Below, piece by piece: positions 1-10,237 of a DNA stretch of 64,000 bases. The stretch spans positions 1,116,001-1,180,000 of the forward strand of contig BLAL01000246.1 of NCBI GenBank assembly GCA_015698045.1. Direction: 5' to 3'. Both the position numbers and the translations under genes were made by a program. Every line of letters begins with the position of its first letter. The first letter of the stretch is position 1. The notes beneath the pieces were generated by a model. That model had not been told where the DNA came from. It did no database searches and was given only the letters and a program-made list of their open reading frames with translations. Source of the stretch: Rhizophagus clarus. Its lineage: Eukaryota; Glomeromycota; Glomeromycetes; Glomerales; Glomeraceae.

Positions 1-36
1 TTTGATTACAATGTTTGTTTTTACAATTTAAATTAG

Positions 37-534
37 CATTACACGTATGTGGGCGCGAGAAAGGTGGAAATGAAGTCAAAGTAACTTTTGACGGAGACAG
101 TGCAAAGTAAGTTCACGTGATTATGCTTTTGTCATACATCATAGTCTAACACGTGAGGGACTCGTTTCAGCTTACATGCTATCTGGGATACGCAAATGGT
201 AGAAAAACGTCTTCAAGACTTTGGGTCTGACTTTTCTCAATACGCGGATTTCCTTACAAAAGAGATTCAAAGTGGCAAATATGCATCTCAAAAAAATGAT
301 TGGGTGTCATGTATAAGTAGTCCTAAAGCTCCTACACTATGTCCTTTAACTTGGGCTATTGATACCAACGCAATTAATTGTCCCTTTGTTTGGGATACTG
401 TTGATAATAATCCTGATGCAGATTTAGGAGGAAGTTATTATCAAGATGCTGTACCTATTATTGATCAACAACTTTCTAAGGGTGGTTATAGATTAGGAGT
501 CTTTTTGAATTCAATTTTAAGTAAAAATTGTTAA
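37..534 (+). CDS. S1/P1-type zinc nuclease, 3' part
   Basis: C-terminal part of an S1/P1 nuclease, a family of secreted zinc-dependent single-strand nucleases and 3'-nucleotidases. Exons are 37..106 and 171..534; bases 1-36 look like the end of an intron, so the 5' part lies outside the window. The intron 107..170 begins GTAAGT and ends CAG. Joined, it gives a GGNEVKVTFDGDSA stretch followed by NLHAIWDTQMVEKRL. The preceding LHV and the NLHAIWD motif correspond to late zinc ligands of the family (a His, then His and Asp). The C-terminal CPLTWAIDTNAINCP and the final GGYRLGVFLNSIL are typical of the family's end. The early zinc ligands and the signal peptide cannot be seen here. Confidence 0.88.
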
Positions 535-888
535 AAAATTAATTAGTTTTGAGTTGATAATCTGAAATTGTATTTTTTTTCTTAATTTTGTAATATTTTA
601 CAAACGTTCAATTTTTATTTGTTAAATTTCTTAAATATTCACTTATGGTCAGGCAAATATAGAAATAAAATTTTTTTAAACCAATTCCCTTTTCCTCCAC
701 CAACGGACATCCTTCACTTACTTCACTATTTATTTTTCTGTTTAACTACTTCGCATATTAAATTTGATATTATTATAAAGTCGCTAATATCTACTATACA
801 AATAACATGATTACTTTTGATATTTAACTTAAATATAAAATCCAAAGAAAGATTTTAATTAATTAATACTAAGTCCCTTTTTTCGGAT
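535..888. other. intergenic, convergent 3' ends
   Basis: AT-rich spacer between the nuclease stop and the thiolase stop, which lie on opposite strands. I see no gene; a short open frame at 619..810 has no recognisable content. Confidence 0.6.
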
Positions 889-2290
889 TTACCATTCAGC
901 TTCAAAAATTGCAGCCATACCCATACCACTACCAACACACATAGAGATAACACCCAATTTCTTTTTTGTTCTTCTCAATTCAGTCAATAAAGTTGATACC
1001 TGTCTAGCACCTGTTGCTCCGAGAGGATGTCCTATTGCAATAGCACCTCCCTATATTTTTAAAATGTATACATATTATTTATTTGTTATAAACTGATAGT
1101 TCTTTTTGATTAAGATTACAAAACGTACCTTCGGGTTAACTTTATTAATATCAATACCCAATTTTTCGATACTATAAACAGCTTGAGAAGCAAAAGCTTC
1201 GTTAATCTCATAAATATCAATATCATTAACGGAAAGACCAGCTTGTTTAAGAACGGCTGGGATAGCATATGCAGGCCCAACACCCATAATTCTTGGTGGG
1301 ACACCAACAACAGCAGCACGAACAAATTTGCCAAGAATTGGTAATTTTAATTTCTCTGCAGTTTTTCTTTTCATTAACAATACTGCTCCAGCACCATCTG
1401 AAACTTGAGAGGAACTACCAGCAGTGGTAGTACCATCAGCTGAGAAAGCAGGTTTTAATTTAGCCAAACCTTCGGCTGTAGTTCCTTTACGAACACCATC
1501 ATCAGCCGAAACGACTATTTGCTTTTCTTCACCAGTCTTTGGATCTACCCATTTTGTTTTAACAGGGATAATTTCTTCATTAAAGAGACCGGCTTCTTGA
1601 GCAGCAGCGGCCTTTTTATGAGATAATGCCGCGAATGCATCTTGTTTGGCACGAGTGATACCATATTCCTTTGCAACATTTTCGGAAGTAATACCCATCG
1701 GCAATAAACAGTCAGCAGCGGCTTGGTTTGAGAAAACTTGTTCTGAAGTATTTTCGGGCAAAACTCCTGCACCATAGTGAAAAGTCATACTTTCAACACC
1801 AGCACCTGTTACAATGATTAAAATTAATTTGAAGCTAAGGGAACATATATAACAAACAATTTTGATTTTTTATACCTATGCCAACTTCAATTTGATCAAG
1901 TGCTATTTCGTGAGCAATTTGAACAACTGCTTGTAGACCGGAAGAGCATTGTCTATTAACGGTATTTAGACCAGCAGTTTCTGGAATACCAGCATACAAA
2001 GAGGCCGCACGTGCAACAGTAGCGCCACCGCCAGGTGGAAGAACGTTACCAACTGCAACGTCTTGAATGAGCTTAGGGTCTATTTTCGATTTTTCAAGAA
2101 TGGCTTTAAAAACGGCAGTAAGCAAATCTTCAGGAAGCGTATCCTTGAAGCCACCCTTCTTGGCTTTAGTCAATGGAGTACGAACAGCCGTGACTACGAC
2201 TACATCGTCTGGACTTTCCTTTCCAACTCTGGCAACGGCTGGGTTGTTTCCTGCAAGGTGACTAACAATCTGTTGAACTCTTTGTGTCAT
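889..2290 (-). CDS. POT1: 3-ketoacyl-CoA thiolase, peroxisomal
   Basis: Acetyl-CoA C-acyltransferase, the last step of fatty-acid beta-oxidation. Exons (minus strand): 2290..1876, 1805..1129 and 1050..889, giving 417 aa, the usual family length. The start is the only upstream Met and is followed at residues 4-12 by RVQQIVSHL, which resembles a PTS2 peroxisomal signal (R, four residues, then H-L at the end). Active-site features are the nucleophile Cys in NRQCSSGLQA, the NEAFA motif, GHPLGATGAR with the catalytic His, and the second Cys in CVGSGMG near the C-terminus. Donors read GTATAA and GTACGT on the coding strand; acceptors are ACAG and ATAG. The PTS2-like start favours the peroxisomal enzyme over a mitochondrial acetyl-CoA acetyltransferase. 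Confidence 0.95.
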
Positions 2291-2549
2291 TATTAAATTA
2301 TAAAACTCGAGAACGATTTTTAAGAATAATTGTTGGGTATCGCCGGGCTATTTATTATTTATAAAAATTTACGTAAATTGTGATTTGTGATATATCATGA
2401 GGTAATCTGATATGCAAAGAACAATCAAAGATGTAGATTTGATTTATAATTAATTTTTTTTTCGAGATTTTCCGCCCTTACGCTCACGTGTATTTAATTA
2501 AGGAATGGTTATCATTTGATGCATTCGTAATTGAAGTATCATATATATT

Positions 2550-3589
2550 TTATTCTTTTTTCAAAAATCCAGAATCTTTGTTCTTCAAAAATTGGTGAAA
2601 CGGAGGTTTTATACCTTTAGCAATATAATAATCTAACATTTTGTATTCAACATGACGTATCTGTGAAAATATAATTATTTTAGGAACAAAAAAGTTAACT
2701 TCAATTAAAAGTTTCTTCGTCATACCATTGTAGCCATAAAATTATCTCCTTTTTTTGAAATGATTTTTCTTGTAAGTATCGTAAACATTCCGTTTAGATT
2801 TCCAAATAATACATCTGTAAACACGCGATCTCCTATAATTGCTATCGTATGTGGATTATATGCCGCAAAATGAGAAAATAATTCTTGCCCACATGATGGT
2901 TTCTATTTTAATTATTTTGAATTATTTGAATGAAATATACGAAATTCATACTGCGTATCATAATTACCTTTGACGTATGTCGTAATACATATACTCCTGG
3001 ATCGAATAAAGAAAATAAATTCAATGCAATACAATGCAAAATGATTTTTGAAAATTTTACCTAGACTTTTTTCGATTGCTTCGGCCTTTTCGTAAATTAA
3101 TCATTAATTATAATCAAAAAGAGGCAAGACCATCAACAAATTATTATTATAAGAACACCTGAATGGATCCTGGATCATCCTCCGTTCCCGAACTATTCGA
3201 CACAATAATTAAATTTTCATTTCCGAATATTTTTTTACTTTCTTCCCATGCGTTCTAAAGGTTTAAACAATTATTGTATGGATGATTATGTTTTATTGAC
3301 GCGTAAAATAATAATACCTTAAAAGGTGGATAAATTTCATTAGAATAAGGGGTCGTAAGTGTATTATCCTTATCAAACGCCAATGCGTTTATTCCAAGGC
3401 ATTTTAATTCATAAAAATTTATATTTCGAATATCTGATAAAATAAAATAAAATTATTTGATATGATTAAACTAAAAGATTATATTTTTATTCTATTACCA
3501 TTAACGATGAGATGAGGAATGTACAAATGCGTTTTTCTAAAAACTTTTATTGAACTAATAATGGCGTTAAGGTTTAAACTTTGTACCAT
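2550..3589 (-). CDS. GEP4: mitochondrial PGP phosphatase, Gep4 type
   Basis: Phosphatidylglycerophosphate phosphatase of the HAD superfamily, which makes phosphatidylglycerol for cardiolipin at the mitochondrial inner membrane. Seven exons (minus): 3589..3499, 3433..3318, 3254..3159, 3085..3061, 2996..2968, 2902..2726 and 2660..2550; they sum to 645 nt, 214 aa. The protein starts MVQSLNLNAI. HAD motif I is FDKDNTLT, followed by TPYSNEIYPPFK and the family signature IIVSNSSGTEDDPGS. LRHTSKKPSCG supplies the conserved Lys, and IIGDRVFTDVLFGN the final acidic motif. Two exons are only 25 and 29 nt long. The stop of the upstream LYR gene on the same strand is 85 bp away. The assignment rests on these motifs; confidence is high. 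Confidence 0.93.
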
Positions 3590-3674
3590 TTTGTTAAATT
3601 GAGGCAGAAGAATAAAATTCCATTCACTGTATGATTTTGTAAGGATGACAGATGATCTGCATGCATACGACGTA

Positions 3675-5014
3675 TTAATCTGATAAAATCTCGACATTCG
3701 CTTTCCCCTTACTTCTCCCTTTTTTACCACCACCGTCGACCTTATTTTTAACTTTCTCAAGATTTAATCCTTTCCGATCTTTTTCTTTAACTAAAGGTAT
3801 TGGACGCCCATCCGCCCAAGGTGATTTAGTAATAACAAAATTTTTATTTGGATCCGGTGGATTAATTAGGTTGCTTTTGTCAGACTTAACCTTGGAAAGT
3901 GGATTTAAGTTTTTTTCATCCGATATTTTAACGTCAGGAAGTGACTCTATATTTTTTTTATCTTCAGTGTTTGTTTTAAGAAAAGATTCTGACTTAGGAA
4001 TTTCTTTCATGATTGGAATTTGTGCCAATAATCTCTGATAAATTCTTCTTATAAATCTTTTTCTTGGATTATGTGGTCTTGCTTTATGATATGGTACTTC
4101 TCTAACTAGGTCACGTGGAGTCTTTGGCATATTAGAAATATCAGAAAGTTTCAAAGTCGTCGTATCATTCTTATCTTTAATATTATTTCTTCCAATTCTT
4201 GCTATACCTTCAGACGATAACGTGCCTTTACCAGCCTTTTCCTCTAATATTCCTAATTCTTCTTTAGTGACAGGTGGCATTACTCGTTTCATAATTTTAG
4301 AATAATGCCACCACATAATATTCGCCTTTCGACGTGGATGAAGTGGTTTATGTTTTGGTTCTGGTAAAGTCGGATAGAGAGACTTTACCTGTGATGATAA
4401 CAACGCTTGGAGTGGTGGTGAAATGCGCGGTGGTGCAATTCTTCGAACTTTTCGAATAAAAGGTCGAGGAGATTGACTAGGATAATCTATGAGAGGCTAA
4501 TCATTTCCACATGTTATTAATAGTTATTTATTAAAACTGATAATATTTACAATAAAGAGAGTTTTTAGAAACCGACTTTAAGCAACTTGTGTCTTTTTGG
4601 TCCTATTCTTCCATAAGTCAATTTGAGTACACGTGTTACCGCTTTAACATCAAAAACATTAGCTCTCTTTAACTGGTTCAATGCCTAAAACACATTCCAA
4701 TAAAAATTTTATTTTACAAGAAATCTTTTGATAATTACTTCATGTCAATTAGCTGACCTTTCGTGCATCAGCCCATTTCATCATAATTCTTTTTTCATTT
4801 GTTTCATTTTTGTATTCTTTAAATCTCATCCTTGTTCTTTCCTTGAGAAATTCCCTTAAATATATTCGAAATTTAATTAATATTTTATTTAGTATATGAA
4901 TCATGGTACATTATTTTATATTACTTAGCATTATCATCGAAGAATTTTGATGATTCCTTCAAAATTTGTTTATATAACGAAAGAATTTGTTTTCTCTTGC
5001 CGAAGTTATTCATT
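3675..5014 (-). CDS. LYR-motif (complex 1 LYR) protein, 5' end unresolved
   Basis: LYR-family protein; such small proteins act in mitochondria as Fe-S or respiratory-complex assembly or adaptor factors. Exons (minus): a first coding segment ending at 4925, then 4854..4758, 4684..4577 and 4496..3675. The first segment reads SLYKQILKESSKFF, the LYR-like helix. The next exons read EFLKERTRMRFKEY and TRVLKLTYGRIGPKRHKLLK. The last exon, 274 codons, adds a basic and then charged tail that begins PLIDYPSQSPRPFIRK and contains HPRRKANIMWWHYSKIMKRV. The start is a problem: the ATG at 5014 is out of frame with SLYKQIL because of four T's (minus strand) around 4980, so either an upstream exon was missed or one base is wrong. 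Its substrate or partner cannot be told. Confidence 0.72.
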
Positions 5015-5250
5015 AATCAAAGAAGAAAATTTTTTTTACGCAAACACTGTGCATATAAAAGGAAAAAAAAAAAAAATTGACATCTTAAATCAATTATCGC
5101 GCCTTCACATGCATTGTTAAGCTGTAATACAAATAATATGCAAGAAGTATAAAAGGTTAAAAACATCATTGTTCAATGGAATAAAAATTTTGACATTTTA
5201 AATTTTAATTATTTTTAAATATCAAGTGAACATATCAGACTTGAAACAAA

Positions 5251-6802
5251 ATGAGTGAAGCAGGCTGGAACTGTGTTAGATCTCAACGACCTTTGGCCGT
5301 GAGATGCAATTCACTCACGGTTTCCGCTTCGCAAAACTCATTGATAGTTAACATTCCCTGTGAAGTTTTTATAGATATTTGTAAATTTCTTCCTCCATTG
5401 GATCTTTTTACACTTTCCCTTGTTTGTAAAAATTTTCGAAATTGGTTAGTTGCGCGTTCTAATTTTGGAACTGAACAGATTTGGAGAACGGCAAGAATAA
5501 ACTGGTTAACACATCTTCGGTCGCCACCTAATGGAATGCCAGAACAATGTTATGTTTTCTTACATTTGATTGAATTGGGTTGCCAATTTTGTGGTAATGG
5601 CAAGATCGATCTCCATGACAATTTACCCCATGAAATTCCAGCAACGATTTATTGGTGTTTTCGCGTTCGTTGTTGTCAAAAATGTCTCTTTGAAAGGACA
5701 GTAACGTATGATATCAAGTTAATAATTTTATAAAACTTAATTTGTAAATAAATACTTATACTTTTCTTTTTTAGTTCAAAACAGATTAAAGAAGAGAAAA
5801 AGATAAATAGTGACATACTCCGAATACTTCCTCATTATTTTAAGAATAATCGACCTCCTATTTATTGGAGGAGTCAAGTGGAAGCAGCTCATCAAGAATA
5901 CTTGAAGCTTGATAGGAAGGATCTTGACAAATGGATGTATGAAAAATCGATTCAACTTGAGAATCAAAACAAGATAGCTGCAAGTTGTGCAGGGTCGACC
6001 CAAGCAGAGTTGATGAAAAAAAGTCAAATTGGGGATAAATTGAAAATGATAATAAGAAAGTTGACATTGATTGTTCCTAATGATGCAAACAGAACTCAAC
6101 GTCAAGTGGAAGTAGAGCTTAAAAGATGTGCTACTTATAAAAAATATACTACCGACAACAAATCAAATTTTTTAATAAGATCATTTAACGAAAATCACTG
6201 GGATCTTTTCCAAAACCTTATAAGAAAAGAGTATGAAGAGACGCGTAAGTATGCCGCTTTAAGAGCACAACAATTTGATATATTTTACAAGGTAAGGAAA
6301 TTGCAATTTAAATTTTTATGTATACATCACATCGTATAATAACCTTATTTTCCAATAGGTATATTCAATGATTCCAGAAAAATTTTCCATGAAAGATCCT
6401 ATAGTTAAATATCTCCCATATTGCCGATCTTTCAAAATGCCTTATTGGGATGTTACAATACCTTGGGAAAATAATTTTCTCGAAAAAGAATTAATTCCTA
6501 CTCTTTGCAATGAAGCAGCAGCAATTGCAAAAAGACCGGAGAGGACGTATCCAATTACAACTCTATCGTATGCATTGTCGCTAAAAAATCGACGCATTTT
6601 CCAATGTAAGCTGTGCGAGAATAATAAGTGTCCAACTACAGTATCTACCCATAAAGAAGTTAGGTTGCATTTACAAAATATACATGAAGTAAAAGATATT
6701 AACATGAAAAGTATGACTACGATCAATTATTTGGCAGTTGGCAAGAGTATCTTAAAACGAGATTCTCAAGTAGTTTGTTTCTTCTTTCCATTTGATGATT
6801 GA
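5251..6802 (+). CDS. F-box protein with C-terminal Cys/His cluster
   Basis: Likely substrate receptor of an SCF ubiquitin ligase. Exons 5251..5705, 5775..6291 and 6359..6802 give 471 aa; an alternative donor at 5718 (GTTAAT) keeps the frame and would add four residues. The F-box lies at about residues 31-70 (NIPCEVFIDICKFLPPLDLF, then SLVCKNFRNWL). Two Cys pairs follow, CQFCGNG and CCQKCLFE, which may bind zinc. Near the C-terminus CKLCENNKCP followed by HLQNIHE looks like one degenerate C2H2 finger. The end may be spliced further: a GTAGTT site precedes the hydrophobic last residues. The gene is divergent from the LYR gene. The target protein is unknown. Confidence 0.82.
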
Positions 6803-7089
6803 AATTTTTTTTATTTTTTTTTCGGATTTTGGTCATAACATGAGCATCCTTAAATTCGCATCATATGCATCATATGTAATGACATTAGTAATCTGCACAA
6901 CTGAGCACTCAATGATCATAATTTATTTTTTGTTTTTTTTTTTTGTTTTTTTTTCTGCACTTTTGTATACTAATTCAATCAAAATATAGATTTAGAAAGA
7001 TATTAGTGCTAATTGCTAAATTAACGAATAAAGCTTTATTATACACATATAATCAAATCATTTGATAATAATGATTATGTTTGTTAATT

Positions 7090-7716
7090 TTAATTATTTC
7101 TGTCCGATTCTACTTCGTCTAAACCTAAATTAAGTTCTTTTCTATTTCTTGATTTCTTTAATTCTTTTAATTTCTTTTTTTCCTTTTCTATATTATCAGG
7201 ACACCATTCAAATACATCTGGTTTAGTATTCATAACAAATTTCAATACTTTTTCACCTTGTTCATACATTAAATCTTCGATTGTAACTTTACCATCTCGA
7301 AACCAACCTAAATTATCTGCTATTAAATGGCGATTATTACATGAAGAGCATTGAATAATGACTACTCCATGATTATAAGCATGCTTCGTCATCGTTTTTG
7401 TGGAACGAAATGAGCATACCTTACATGTAAACGCTATTAAAAGACGTGAGTTCGGATCGTGTTGTGACGTTGTAGATGAAGTATCAGATGATGATGCTTG
7501 TGCCGACAGAATTTTAGAAGAATCAGAAAGAGTTTTTTTATCTTTGAATAATTTTCTAGTTGAATGGATAAAAATTGATTGTAAAGGTTTGGTTAGTACA
7601 GGATACTTTATTTGACATTTATTTTGATTCAAAAAGAAACTTCTTTTTGAAAAAGTTTTTGTAGCATTAGTTACTATGTTCTGTCTTGATAACAGTTTTG
7701 ATATATTTTGAAACAT
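7090..7716 (-). CDS. ZIM17: DNL-type zinc finger protein, Zim17/Hep1
   Basis: Mitochondrial Hsp70 escort protein, which keeps mtHsp70 soluble and active in protein import and Fe-S biogenesis. A single uninterrupted exon encodes 208 aa. The N-terminus (MFQNISKLLSRQNI and on) is basic, Ser-rich and without acidic residues, as in matrix presequences. The zf-DNL domain, about residues 92-155, starts IAFTCKVCSFRSTKTMTKHA. It has the second Cys pair in IIQCSSCNNRHLIADNLGWF, so all four zinc Cys are present. The tail is rich in Lys and Glu (KEKKKLKELKKSRNRKEL). The start codon sits 61 bp from the TIR of the neighbouring mobile element, so the element lies in this gene's promoter region. Confidence 0.93.
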   Translation of the reverse strand: MFQNISKLLSRQNIVTNATKTFSKRSFFLNQNKCQIKYPVLTKPLQSIFIHSTRKLFKDKKTLSDSSKILSAQASSSDTSSTTSQHDPNSRLLIAFTCKVCSFRSTKTMTKHAYNHGVVIIQCSSCNNRHLIADNLGWFRDGKVTIEDLMYEQGEKVLKFVMNTKPDVFEWCPDNIEKEKKKLKELKKSRNRKELNLGLDEVESDRNN

Positions 7717-7781
7717 CTTTAGCTGTTTAAGATAGACCTGTGCTGATCAAAGTTTTTTATAAGGTTTTTCTCCCTATAGTA

Positions 7782-9969
7782 TCGAGGGGTGTGGGGGGGG
7801 CCAACTTTATGGTTACACAATATGATTTCTGATTAACAAAACTGTCACAAATATAAAATTCATATGTGTTACTAATAAAATATAATGATCGGCGAACAAA
7901 ATTCCCCTGCAATTAAAAAAAATTACTGATTAAATGTGCCATCTCCTAAAATATGATGCCGATTAGATCCTTATTATTACGCGTAAATTGTTAAAAATTT
8001 ATTTGAACTCTTCGGAGAAAAAAAAATTACCATCAGCTATTTTTATTACAGCAAATATGGTAAGTAAAGTAAATTTAATGCCATTTTTACTAATAAAAGT
8101 TAACTTGAGGTCTCCTTAAAATTTAGAAACGAGTGTTAAGTGATTATACAAACTCTCAAACGTTAAAAAAAATCAAGCAGCCCGAAGCCCTTCAAGAGTT
8201 ATACCGTCTTAGGCCAGAATTTAATGGCAAGCCAGTTTATTTTTTTTGTAAAAAAACACTGTATATAGAGGGGCTTTTAGTTTATGACAAACAGGATAAA
8301 ATTTTTTATGTTTTTGACAAAACAACCGGTGAAAAGTTTAATTCTTTTGCTTCTTGGATCAAGTTTCTTAAAATTAAAAAGATATTTGGTGGTGAACGAT
8401 CAGCATTAGCTACAATTTTCTTTGAACCAAATACTTCTGGTTTTAATTTATCTTCAATATTAAGAACTAAACCAATTCCATATTGGAAAAATTACAACTC
8501 AGCAACTATAATAGAAGTTACATCGTTAATCAAAAAAAATATAAATTCAAAACAAGAGTTTTTTAGCGTAGGATTAAAAGGAATTATTAATGGAATAGGT
8601 ATCATATTTTTTGGAAAAGGACAAAGGATAGTGAAAAATTTAATTTTTAAATGGCAGGGAAATTTAATTTCTTATGAATTATACGTCTTAGAAAAAAATA
8701 TCAAAGAAATTGATGGAGTAGCAACTAAAATCGCAATTGAAAGGACTCTTTCAGAAATAGAAAAGATAATTAATTACGTATTAAAAGCAAAGATATGTAC
8801 TGGACAAATGACTGAAGGTATTGTAATTTTTTTAATGTGATAGAAGGTATTTGACAAGAGGAGTGATATTGATTTTAATTAATCTTTAATTTTTTAAAAA
8901 AATTATTATTTTAGGTTTTGAAAATATGGTTCAACTCCGAGGTATTCATCTCGTAAGAAATCAAAAAAATCCTAACAATATTCACGAACCTTTCGCAATC
9001 CTAGAAAACAAGAGTCAACCTGATGAAGCATATAGAAGAATAGACTGTTTATTGTTAGTAATTAATACAAATATATGTAAAAACTGTCAAAAATTAAAGA
9101 ATACATTAATAAAAATCAGAAATCGAAATTCTATGAGTACTTTACCTACTAAAGTTGCTCATGCTTCTCAAGAAGTTTTAGCTAAAAAGATTTTGGATTT
9201 ATTTACGAAAGGTGTATCTCAATCTATATGAAAAGTCGTCAAAAAACGTGGAGGGACGTTAATAATTATATTCCAGAAAAAGGCACCGCAAGTTTAAGAG
9301 AAAACTTGAAATCAATGTGTTCAAGTCATTCTACAACAGAAAATAAAAAACCCTCTCTCATGAAAAAAGCAAATTTACCTACTAATCCTGCTCATGCTTT
9401 GGAACAACTTCGGGTATGGGCGCAGCTTGAAGAAGTAGAAGATTCATTCGCTAAAATGTTTTTAGTATCAGAATTATTGTGGTTAATCTGGGCATTTGGG
9501 ACTTCAACACCGTATAAAAAAAAACAAAAGTTGGTACCTATAATTATTTCCAACTTGAAAAATCGGTCACCTTTTACTGACGAAGCACTTAACAAAGAAT
9601 TGTTTTCATAGATAATTGTGTCATTGTTTGATATAAATAAAGTAAAAAAATTAACTACGATTAAAAAAATTTTATTATTAATTTTCCGACTGAGAAAAAA
9701 AAATATTAATTATATAGAAACCTTTATTAAACATATTTGAGCTAACCAGAAAGCCAATAACGCGCTAAATGCTATGAAACTTTGGCAGTAAACAGTTCTC
9801 TTGTATGCTACTTTATGCTCGAACATCGGCTTTTAGAAACGTTGTGTGTCAAAAGTTTTAGGCTTGAGATATTTTTTTTATATAGTAAAAAAAAATGATC
9901 GGTATAAATTCAGGGGTGACAGTTTTGATGGTGACACAAAAAATAAGTTGTCCCCCCCACACCCCTAGA
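7782..9969. mobile_element. 2.2 kb DNA element with G-rich TIRs
   Basis: The left end (7782 on) reads TCGAGGGGTGTGGGGGGG and the reverse complement of the right end reads TCTAGGGGTGTGGGGGGG. The match continues into CAACTT, and CAAAACTGTCAC recurs about 55 bp further in at both ends. TAGTA stands directly outside both ends (7777..7781 and 9970..9974), as expected for a 5-bp target duplication. One spliced gene (8057..9611) fills the interior. It sits between the divergent Zim17 and dephospho-CoA kinase genes. No transposase family is recognised, so the superfamily is open. The ends were identified by eye. Confidence 0.75.
8057..9611 (+). pseudogene. unrecognised protein of the G-rich TIR element, frameshifted
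   Basis: Exons 8057..8059 (the ATG alone, followed by GTAAGT), 8127..8817 and 8915 onward. The junction at 8817/8915 restores a continuous frame (TEG-FENMVQLRGIHLV). The frame ends at TGA 9229..9231. A second frame from 9228 carries on (KSRQKTWRDVNNYIPEKG to LNKELFS, stop 9609..9611). One missing base in the TATATGAAAA stretch near 9230 would explain the break, giving about 460 aa before the lesion. The sequence shows a CKNCQKLK Cys pair and a Trp-rich helix near the end, but no DDE, RNase H or helicase motif I can name. Position within TIRs suggests it is the element's own gene. Function unknown. Confidence 0.6.
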
Positions 9970-9984
9970 TAGTATAAAATAGTA

Positions 9985-9994
9985 GTCACGTGAT
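9985..9994. promoter_or_regulatory. CACGTG palindrome upstream of CAB5
   Basis: GTCACGTGAT, a CACGTG E-box core bound in fungi by Cbf1-type bHLH factors; it lies about 245 bp before the dephospho-CoA kinase ATG. Whether it is used is inference. Confidence 0.35.
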
Positions 9995-10122
9995 TTTGGC
10001 CCGCATTACGGCATTAGGCACTAATACGTACGAATAAGGCGTGACGAATAAGATTTCGACCATTCGATAAATAATAAACAGTAAAACGCGAGAAGATGTT
10101 ATGCCGGTGATGAATGTGTACA

Positions 10123-10132
10123 GTCACGTGAC
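10123..10132. promoter_or_regulatory. second CACGTG palindrome upstream of CAB5
   Basis: Perfect palindrome GTCACGTGAC, 106 bp before the start codon and the second such site in this promoter. A matching pair makes chance less likely, but CACGTG also occurs elsewhere in the window. Confidence 0.4.
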
Positions 10133-10237
10133 ATATATTTTTTCTGAATTTACACTACGCAAATCGTTAGTGTCACGTTGAATAAAAAAAAACGTTCATT
10201 CCCTTTTACAATATGTATTTTTGTTTTTTTGCAGCAA

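Noticed and set aside
619..810. 63-codon plus-strand open frame
   Set aside because: Phe/Leu/Ile-rich, no recognisable motif, lies in the nuclease 3' flank.
2063..2296. Plus-strand open frames over the thiolase first exon
   Set aside because: Antisense shadows of the clear thiolase coding frame.
3479..3760. 93-codon minus-strand frame starting upstream of Gep4
   Set aside because: The Gep4 start is better placed at MVQSLN (3589); the extra N-terminal residues overlap the end of the LYR gene in another frame.
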